Shown: piece after piece, positions 57,165-64,000 of the stretch
How the letters are laid out: every line of letters begins with the position of its first letter
How positions within the stretch are numbered: position 1 is the first letter of the stretch
NCBI GenBank assembly: GCA_023053685.1
Contig: JALIGW010000013.1
Span: forward strand, 21,093,501-21,157,500
Length of the DNA: 64,000 nt
Direction: 5' to 3'
From: Diadophis punctatus similis
Lineage: Eukaryota; Chordata; Lepidosauria; Squamata; Dipsadidae
Made by a program: the position numbers and the translations under genes
The notes under the pieces: generated by a model
What the model was told of the DNA's origin: nothing
What the model saw: only the letters and a program-made list of their open reading frames with translations
Databases searched by the model: none

Positions 57165-57555
57165 TCAAGGAGTTTCTCGAAGAGAAGAGCCCTAAAGCTT
57201 AAGGTACAATTAAGTTTATTTAAAAATCGAAGTCGCCCCCCCCCCGAGTAAATTTCTTCTCGTTTCTGGTGGGTGCTGTGCTGGAAAGAACAGAAACTTA
57301 TATATATGTGGCATCCTTCGACGTGGAACTTATCTAAAAAGAAAAAGAAAAGTTGGAAGGGATTTAACAAAAACGAATCGAGATTGGACGCCTGGGACGA
57401 TCTTTACTCAGCAGCCTATTCGGGTCATGGTTTTGAACATTATCCAGAAAAGCAGGATTTTCTGCAGCACTCCTACAAAAGTGAAGCGATTGTGCATGAA
57501 GGTGTCTGTCTGTGTAGGAGGTTCTTGATTGATAAATGATAAATGATTGATAAAT
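57165..57555. other. Unique DNA, nothing recognised
   Basis: No recognised gene or repeat. Confidence 0.35.
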
Positions 57556-57557
57556 GA

Positions 57558-57812
57558 GCCGAAATGGCGAGCGGTTAGAGGCAGTACTGCAGGTCACTTT
57601 AGCTGACTGTGATCGCAGGTCAGCGGTTCAAATCTCACCGGCTCAAGGTTGACTCAGCCTTCCATCCTTCCGAGGTAAGAAAAATGAGGACCCAGATTGT
57701 TGTGAGCAATATAAATATACATTGCTTACTGGTGTAAACCGCTTAGAGAGTGCTTGCACTGTGAGGCGGTATATAAATCTCACAAAATAAATAATAAATA
57801 ATAATAAAAATA
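57558..57812 (+). mobile_element. tRNA-derived SINE, near full length
   Basis: The head GAAATGGCGAGCGGTTAGAG (A-box region) and GCGGTTCAAATCTCACCGG (B-box region) are tRNA-like. The body contains GACTCAGCCTTCCATCCTTC, and the tail GTAAACCGCTTAGAGAGTGC then GAGGCGGTATATAAATC ends in (AATAA)n. It is the same tail subtype as the copy at 45598 and differs in the head from the one at 47140. Confidence 0.9.
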
Positions 57813-57814
57813 AA

Positions 57815-58200
57815 TGTCCTATTTTTTTTACAAGACGATTCCAGATATGTATCTTTGCAGAGAGGCTGTTCAGGGAGGCTGCTGGAGTTCTGAAAACTCT
57901 CACCCAGTTCCCTATTTGGAAAGCCCTTCTCTTCCGAGATCTAAGGGTTAAGCACCACCTCCAGGTGGTATCCATAGAGAGGTCTGAGAATGTCCTGGAG
58001 TTGAAAGCATTTGTTTTGGCTGAGTCCATCCCATATTCATATGTGGTCAGATGGATATAGCCCACCATTAGGAGGTGCTTAGATGGACTTCTACTAGTCA
58101 ACCAACCTATTTGAACCCACTTTCTTAAACTAGCTAAAGGGTTAAATTGCTTATTTGACTTCAGTGTGCTGTAGTAGGAACCCAAGAGTTGTGACAAGTG
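57815..58200. other. Unidentified DNA
   Basis: A minus-strand open frame spans 57643-58203, but its start lies outside and its end inside the SINE and it has no domain. No gene claimed. Confidence 0.3.
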
Positions 58201-58280
58201 CACGATTTGTAGGGTGGGTGGGTGGGATGTTAATTCAATTAAGGTTTTCTTAATAAACTTTAATGAAGCAGACTATAGAG

Positions 58281-58428
58281 CAGGGGTCTCCAAAGTTGGC
58301 AACTTTAAGACTTGCGGACTTCAATTCCCAGAATTCTCCAGAATTGGCAACTTTAAGACAAAGCTGGCTGAGGAATTCTGGGAGTTGAAGTCCGCAAGTC
58401 TTAAAGTTGCCAACTTTGGGGACCTCTG
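58281..58428. mobile_element. Palindromic MITE, 148 bp
   Basis: Near-perfect 61-base arms (CAGGGGTCTCCAAAGTTGGC and the reverse) surround a 26-base centre. There is a perfect 8-bp duplication, CTATAGAG (58273-58280 and 58429-58436). The centre carries a partial repeat of the arm (TTGGCAACTTTAAGAC), suggesting an aborted template switch. Confidence 0.95.
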
Positions 58429-58499
58429 CTATAGAGGCTGTGTGAACCAGATCCCTGGTTATTGTCCAGAAAGAGATAGAAAAGAGTTCGGTGTCATTT

Positions 58500-58582
58500 G
58501 GAAGTTTAATTAAGAAGTATTTAATTAAGTGTTTAATTAAGGAGTGTTTAATTAAGTGTTTAATTAAGAAGTGTTTAGTTAA
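58500..58582. repeat. TTTAATTAAG tandem cluster
   Basis: Five copies of GTTTAATTAAG/TTTAATTAAG spaced by short AAGT-type linkers, plus one variant (GTTTAGTTAAC). Each contains the TTAATTAA palindrome. Confidence 0.9.
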
Positions 58583-58584
58583 CA

Positions 58585-59495
58585 GATTCTTAATAGCAAC
58601 AAGAAGTCAAGAATGGTAACTACCACCAAACTGGTTTACTTAAATTTGAATTGGCTGTTGACCAAAACCATAATTTTCCAGGCCTATTGTACCATGGTTA
58701 ATTAAAACTCTCTAGCGGTGTTACATTCCACTAAGTCTTGCCTAAGCCAAGCCAAGTCTCTGGGAAGAGCAACCACAAGTCCAGCTGCTTCTAGAATAAA
58801 GAGGCAATAATTCAGGACTGGACCTGAAAATCTGGCCATCTGGTTCGTGGATAAGGGAACTGAGTTGGTGCTGGACAGGAACGTGGATTGTCCTTTCCCT
58901 TCAGATAATGAAAACTTTCTATTCCAGAGATTATTATGAATTATTTCTGCACATATGAGCATTGACCTCTGCCCAGACTACAAATGTATTTCCTGGAAGA
59001 ATTGGATGAAAGGAAGGAAGAGAAGGAAGGTGATGTGGATGATGATAAACTATGTCGCATGCCCATTGTGGTGGCTTTGCAAAGAGGAATGTGCATGAGG
59101 CTGTATTGCTGCCCTTCAGGTACAGATAGCGATCAGTTTCTAGCAGGGTTCCCCCCCCCCCAAATAACTTCTCACTCATCAAACTTGTATTGAGGAACAT
59201 AAGGAAACCTGTTGCTCCAATATTAAAACTCCCAAGCTTGGGTCAAGGAGGGGATGTAACTGTAAATAGAACATTCATGCTCAGAAGGATAGTTGGACAG
59301 AGGAGCTGTTGCTTTCCTTTCCTTAATTCCAACTACTTTTGGAAACAGGATTGACTGTCACTGACAAACCTTTCTAATGCAGAAATCAATGAATATTCCC
59401 ACCATCTCTCCACTATTAAGAGCAATAATACATCCTGTTTTCATTTTTTGTTCTTTGAGGTTAGGCCCAATCAAGAAAAGGCTGCCTTTCAATCT
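58585..59495. other. Unique DNA, nothing recognised
   Basis: A C-run lies at 59151-59161. No gene recognised. Confidence 0.35.
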
Positions 59496-59500
59496 CTGAT

Positions 59501-59517
59501 AACCCTAACCCTAACCC
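59501..59517. repeat. Interstitial telomeric repeat, (CCCTAA)n
   Basis: AACCCTAACCCTAACCC, almost three perfect vertebrate telomeric units, sits exactly at the 5' junction of the LINE copy that follows. Confidence 0.9.
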
Positions 59518-59990
59518 ATCACATCCTGGACATAAATTGTTTCAACTCTTACCCTCAAAACAACGCTATAGAGCACTGCACACCAAGACAACTAGACACA
59601 AGAACAGTTCCCCCCCACTAACACCATCACTCTGCTAAACAAATAATTCCCTCACCACTGTCAAACTATTCACTAAGGCTGCATTACTATCACTATTAGT
59701 TTTTCTCATTGTTCCTATCACCCATCTCCTCCCACTTATGACTGTATGACTGTAACTTGTTGCTTGTATCCTTACGATTTATATTAATATTGCTTGTTTC
59801 CTGATTGCTTATTTGTACCCTATGACAATCATTAAGTGTTGTACCTCATGATTCTTGACAAATGTATCTTTTCTTTTATGTACACTGAGAGCATATGCAC
59901 CAAAGACAAATTCCTTGTGTGTCCAATCACACTTGGCCAATAAAGAATTCTATTCTATTCTGTTCTGTTCTGTTCTGTTCTTCCCACCTT
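59518..59990 (+). mobile_element. Pentanucleotide-tailed LINE, 3' end, copy C
   Basis: It starts CATCACATCCTGGACATAAA (5'-truncated) and ends TTGGCCAATAAAGAATTCTA. It then runs into ATTCT units turning into TTCTG units (59948-59985). It aligns base by base with the minus-strand copy B. Coding capacity is negligible. Confidence 0.9.
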
Positions 59991-59999
59991 TGGAAGGAG

Positions 60000-60180
60000 A
60001 ACAGGGGAACTCTTAATGAGGATTCATTAAGAGTTGAGCAGGAAACTGGCTGAAATACACCGACTGTGTGTAATCAGAATTTTAAAGCATCTTAAAGACT
60101 TTAATGTTGCTGTGAACTGAAAGTCTGCTTATAAGATGCGCTCCTCTGTATGTTTCAGAAGCAGCCATTCTGGTCAGCAA
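60000..60180. other. Unique DNA, nothing recognised
   Basis: Short non-repetitive spacer. Confidence 0.3.
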
Positions 60181-60182
60181 GA

Positions 60183-60335
60183 CTAATAGCAATAGCACTT
60201 AGACTTATATACCGCTTCACAGTGCTTTTACAGTCCTCTCTAAGTGGTTCCCAGAGTCAGCATATTTTCCCCAACAAACTGGCTCCTCATTTTACCCACC
60301 TCAGGGGGGTGGAAGGCTGAGTCAACCTGCAATCT
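60183..60335 (-). mobile_element. tRNA-derived SINE, truncated
   Basis: AATAGCAATAGCAC, TATATACCGCTTCACAGTGC and GGAAGGCTGAGTCAACC are the tail and body of the 18613-type SINE in minus orientation. The tRNA-like head is missing. Confidence 0.85.
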
Positions 60336-60339
60336 TCTG

Positions 60340-61225
60340 GAAGTTGTAGTTATGAGGGATATGGGGGGGGGGCTTACAGGTTTGCCACATAAATGTTTGT
60401 CATGCCAGTGTGATAATAGCGATTAAAGCAGGTGACAGACAAATGAGCACTCTTCAGAATTTTGGGACTATAATCTTGATCAGCCTCAATTAACCAGAGC
60501 AATGGAAAGGGACTAAGAGAGTTATAGCTCAAAACATCTGCAAGGCAAGAGGTCACCCACCTGCAGTTAGAATGTTATTAGAACCGGCGATAAGGAAGAA
60601 TCCCCTCTCAGCCAGGGAGCCTATTTGCCAATTTGGCACCAATTATTTCTCACTAAGGCTTTTGCTTATGTTGCTGTGAGAGTTAAATAATAACAATTTA
60701 AAACAAAACAAAACAGAAAACCCTTATGTGGTGTCTTGAAATCTTGGGGGAGAGAGCAGAACCTAAGTGAAATTAATTGATTATGAAGTGGCTCTAGACA
60801 ATTGCTGCCTTGGATACCTTAGGTCTTAGCCACAGTTAAATGAAAAAACGGTTTGCTTCATCAAGTTTCCTGATTAGCACATGTTAGGCTAAAGTGCTGG
60901 TGGTTGGTGGTTTACTGGCTGAAGGAAACCCAACTCCTGGCTGGCTATCCCAACTGGCTAGCAGAAAAATTGTCAGAGGAAAGAGACGGAGAATGTGCAA
61001 ATGTCTTTGACTCTTTAGAAGAAAGGTGCAAAGAGGAAGAAATAATCATGGCTCCAGCATGAAATAAATGCTAATGCTAATAATGCTAGTTATTAGCATC
61101 TTCTGTCGGTTGGCCTGTGACAGAAGAGTAACATCTCCGTCTAGCGCCCTTCTTAAGGGCTAGATAAAAGAGTTAAGAGAGCTCAATTAAGGCTTAAAAG
61201 GTTTGCTGTCTGGGACATCTTCCTC
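60340..61225. other. Unique DNA, nothing recognised
   Basis: No gene or element recognised. A G-run lies at 60363-60372. Confidence 0.35.
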
Positions 61226-61228
61226 TTT

Positions 61229-61276
<48 letters not shown>

Positions 61277-61326
61277 AATAATAATATTAACAAGAACAAG
61301 AACAAGAACAAGAACAACAACAACAG
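61229..61326. repeat. (AAC)n(AAGAAC)n microsatellite at a CR1 3' end
   Basis: About 15 AAC units, AAT units and five AAGAAC units lead into the inverted CR1 terminus CAGAGTTGGAAGGGACC. Confidence 0.95.
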
Positions 61327-61981
61327 AGTTGGAAGGGACCTTGGAGGTCTTCTGGTCCAACCCCCTGCCTAGGCAGGAAACCCTACATCACTTCAGACAA
61401 ATGGTTATCCAAAATCTTCTTAACAACTTCCAGTGTTGGAGCATTCACAACTTCTGCAGGCAAGCTGTTCCACTGATTAATTGTTCTAACTGTCAGGAAA
61501 TTTCTCCTTAGTTCTAAATTGCTTCTCTCCTTGTTTAGTTTCCACCCATTGCTTCTTGTTCTACCCCCAGGTGCTTTGGAGAATAGTTTGACTCCCTCTT
61601 CTTTGTGGCAACCCCTGAGATATTGGAACACTGCTATCATGTCTCCCCTAGTCCTTCTTTTCATTAAACTAGACATACCCATTTCCTGCAACCATTCTTC
61701 ATACGTTTCAGCCTCCAGTCCCCTAATCATCTTTGTTGCTCTTCTCTGCACTCTTTCCAGAGTCTCAACATCCTTTTTACATCGTGACACCAAAACTGAA
61801 TGCAGTATTCCACGTGTGGCCTTACCAAGGCATTATAAAGTGGTATTAACACTTCGCGTGATCTTGATTCTATCCCTCTGTTAATGCAGCCTAGAACTGT
61901 GTTGGCTTTTTTGTCAGCTGCTGCACACTGCTGGCTCATATTTAAATGGTTGTCCACTAGGACTCCAAGGTCCCTCTTTGG
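61324..61981 (-). pseudogene. CR1 LINE, 5'-truncated, minus strand
   Basis: The minus-strand translation reads [21 protein letters not shown] sequence (here [20 protein letters not shown]), [20 protein letters not shown], then after a frame break near 61790 [20 protein letters not shown] and TINQWNSLPAEVV. This is the C-terminal third of the CR1 protein; the catalytic FADD is not included. The 3' end runs into (TTG)n rather than the (ATTCT)n seen at 26363. Non-functional. Confidence 0.9.
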
Positions 61982-62039
61982 TTTCCGAAAGCCATGTCTG
62001 AATAGTCCTGGCCAAATCACTTACTTAATCCCTTTTATT

Positions 62040-62722
62040 AAATATTCCAATGGGCGCTGTTTTTTTAATCCAAGGAGACGGCGACTCCCTGGATGGCCAG
62101 AGCGAGACATCCCGAAGTGCTCAGAGGGTGACATCTGAATCTGATCCTCTTCGGCGGGACCTGCTTCCCTCCTTCGCTCAATCGCAGAAAGGGGGCTGGA
62201 GAACCCGCGAACCGGGCCAGCGCCTGGGTGTGTGTGTGTGGAGGAACCGGCCGGCCACCTCGCTTCAGCAAACCCCACGCGAGCCTCCCCGCTAGAAGAG
62301 CTTCTCCCTCGGCCGGGCCGAGGAGACTTGCAGGGGCCGCCTGTTTCTTTTGGCCCTGAGCTTCGCCTGAAGCCAGAAGCCCCCCGAAGAGGCGGGGGAG
62401 GAAAGGAGCTGCGCCCCAGCTCCGGCCGGCCAGTGGCTGCAGCTGGATCCCGGCTTCTCAATTAGATCAGCGAGCTCTCCCGCTGGCCCCGGCATTGTCT
62501 TGCGCCAGCCGAGGGACATCGACAGCAGATGGGCCGAGCCGGCTGCCTCCTCGCCCGGCCCCGCCTCCTTCCCTTCCCTTCCCGGCCGCGGCCGGTCCTC
62601 GCGGGGGGGGCCGGCCCTCGCGGGGGGGGCGAGATAGACCTGCCGCGCCAGCCGCCGGACTTCTTCCCGCGGAGCCCATACTGCAAGCGAAGGAGCCCGG
62701 CCAGGGGCTGGCTTGGCGGATG
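62040..62722. promoter_or_regulatory. CpG-rich island-like block, no gene recognised
   Basis: Very GC-rich with frequent CpG (CGGCCGGCCACC, CCGCGGCCGGTCC, CGCGCCAGCCGCC), between a CR1 fragment and a LINE 3' end. It resembles a CpG-island promoter with first exon, but no splice-consistent ORF is identifiable. Frames on both strands give Pro/Arg/Gly-rich shadows. Confidence 0.35.
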
Positions 62723-63040
62723 CCATCACTCTGCTAAACAAATTATTCCCTCACCACTGTCAAACTATTCACCAAGGCTGCATTACTATTACTATTAGTC
62801 TTCTCATCGTTCCTATCACCCAGCTCCTCCCACTTACGACTGCATGACTGTAACTTGTTGCTTGTATCCTTACGATTTATATTGATATTGATTGTTTCCT
62901 GATTGCTTATTTGTACACAATCATTAAGTGTTGTACCTCATGATTCTTGACAAATGTATCTTTTCTTTTATGTACACTTAGAGCATATGCACCAAAGACA
63001 AATTCCTTGTGTGTCCAATCACACTTGGCCAATAAAGAAT
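62723..63040 (+). mobile_element. Pentanucleotide-tailed LINE, 3' end, copy D
   Basis: It begins CCATCACTCTGCTAAACAAA with a sharp junction to the CpG-rich block and ends TTGGCCAATAAAGAATTCTA. It then runs into a 327-bp pentamer array. 5'-truncated, non-coding. Confidence 0.9.
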
Positions 63041-63367
63041 TCTATTCCATTCCATTCCATTCCATTCCATTCCATTCTATTCTATTCTATTTTCTATCCT
63101 ATTTTCTATCCCATCCCATCCCATCCCATCCCATCCCATCCCATCCCATCCCATCCCATCCTATCCTATCCTATCCTATCCTATCCTATCCTATCCTATT
63201 CTATTCCATTCCATTCCATTCCATTCCATTCCATTCCATTCTATTCTATTCTCTATCCTATTCTCTATCATATTTTCTATCCCATCCCATGCCATCCCAT
63301 CCCATGCCATTCCATTCCATTCCATTCTATTCCATTCTATTCCATTCCATTCTATTCTATTCTATTC
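63040..63367. repeat. Long variant pentanucleotide array
   Basis: Blocks of CCATT, CTATT, CCATC, CTATC and TCTAT-type pentamers alternate, with homogeneous runs (about 13 CCATC, about 9 CTATC, about 7 CCATT). It grows from the LINE tail of copy D. The 165- and 175-codon plus frames (62947-63474) are pentamer translations, not genes. Confidence 0.95.
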
Positions 63368-63680
63368 GCACCCGGGCTATCGCGGCTGGGTCACCGCTGC
63401 CGCCGCCGGGCAGCCTTTCCGCACATCGCGAGCGAGAGATGTGGCCAGTGAAGTTGGAGCAGACTCAAAAGTGAACTCCAGGAGAAGCAGGTGATGCCGG
63501 CGGACTTCCCAGTCCCTGCATCTAGAGCACAGGGAAGGAGAAAGAGCGCGTCCACTGGCGGCGGGTGGGAGATCAGCGCTTTAGCGGCGATCCTAAATGC
63601 CTCAATCAAACCCAAAGCGTGAATTTATACAGGACGTCTTGAGTCAGCCTTTGGCTAAATTCTATACTTGGACACGCTTA
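63368..63680. promoter_or_regulatory. CpG-rich segment, no gene recognised
   Basis: CCGGGCTATCGCGGCTGG, GCCGCCGCCGGG and GGCGGCGGGTGG mark a second CpG-rich stretch between two LINE copies. It may be part of the same original CpG-rich unit as 62040-62722, split by insertion of copy D. No ORF with a domain. Confidence 0.3.
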
Positions 63681-63682
63681 AA

Positions 63683-63857
63683 TCCTGATTGTTTCCTGAT
63701 TGCTTATTTGTACCCTATGACAATCATTAAGTGTTGTACCTCATGATTCTTGACAAATGTATCTTTTCTTTTATGTACACTGAGAGCATATGCACCAAAG
63801 ACAAATTCCTTGTGTGTCCAATCACACTTGGCCAATAAAGAATTCTATTCTATTCTA
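63683..63857 (+). mobile_element. Pentanucleotide-tailed LINE, 3' end, copy E
   Basis: The shortest copy, from TGATTGTTTCCTGATTGCTT to TTGGCCAATAAAGAATTCTA and three ATTCT units. It is nearly identical to the ends of copies C and D. Confidence 0.9.
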
Positions 63858-63859
63858 AA

Positions 63860-64000
63860 GACTAACTGCCGAAGAGCTGGAGTCCTGCGCAGGCATTTTT
63901 TGCGCAGTTTTCTTGGCAATAGTAACGAAGCGGTTTCCCCTGGAGTTCTTTCAGGAAGTTTTGGGGAGCTACCCAATTAACTCACAGTCTGGGTTTCCTA
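63860..64000. other. Unique DNA to the window end
   Basis: No element recognised; the segment is cut by the window edge. Confidence 0.3.

Noticed and set aside
63040..63367. A CRISPR-like or regularly spaced repeat array
   Set aside because: The units are contiguous pentamers without spacers, in a vertebrate genome.
62947..63474. Plus-strand ORFs of 165-175 codons rich in Ser, Ile, Pro, His and Phe
   Set aside because: They translate the pentanucleotide array and the LINE 3' UTR; no start context, domain or codon bias supports a protein.

Overview
The window reads as AT-rich intergenic or intronic DNA from a squamate reptile, most likely an advanced snake. The case rests on its repeats. There are LINE 3' ends that run into ATTCT/AGAAT pentanucleotide arrays, as described for snakes. 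There are tRNA-derived SINEs with an L2-like tail, a CR1 LINE ending in a tail of the type CCAACTCTGTT, an L2-like LINE ending in (AAAT)n, and many short hAT and TA-flanked DNA transposons. I find no host protein-coding exon that I can name and no cellular RNA gene.

Layout. 1-8.2 kb: mostly unique AT-rich DNA, a TA-type transposon fragment (3.23 kb), a LINE remnant joined to an (AAT)n array (4.2-4.57 kb) and a solo LTR with a 5-bp duplication (5.13-5.52 kb). 8.2-20 kb: hAT elements at 8.24, 11.30, 12.29 and 16.76 kb, a TA-flanked MITE (8.75 kb), a 5S-rRNA-derived SINE (10.98 kb), a CR1 3' end, and stretches that look like conserved non-coding DNA (14.37-14.70 and 15.95-16.23 kb). 20.4-23.6 kb: two sister TA-flanked elements; one is interrupted by a SINE, the other by a 925-bp hAT-like element and a palindromic MITE. 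25.2-26.4 kb: a truncated CR1 reverse-transcriptase pseudogene. 28-45.6 kb: more hAT elements (28.19, 32.93, 33.73, 36.36, 37.11, 40.19, 41.48, 44.24 kb), a truncated L2, and a 92-bp sequence present twice in inverted orientation (36.95 and 39.06 kb). 45.6-48.5 kb: SINEs, R4/Dong-like LINE pieces around an (AAT)n array, and truncated DNA elements. 49.2-54.3 kb: a CpG-rich block, then an apparently full-length L2 LINE with an intact 1,059-codon endonuclease/reverse-transcriptase ORF. 55.7-64 kb: four of the window's five copies of the pentanucleotide-tailed LINE, two SINEs, a palindromic MITE, a minus-strand CR1 fragment, and two CpG-rich blocks.

How the parts relate. The only intact gene is the L2 retrotransposon ORF. 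Most other elements are non-autonomous and depend on enzymes encoded elsewhere: hAT transposase for elements with 8-bp duplications, a Tc1/mariner-type enzyme for those flanked by TA, and LINE machinery for the SINEs. Nested insertions give a relative chronology. All family names come from recognising motifs by eye, not from a database search.
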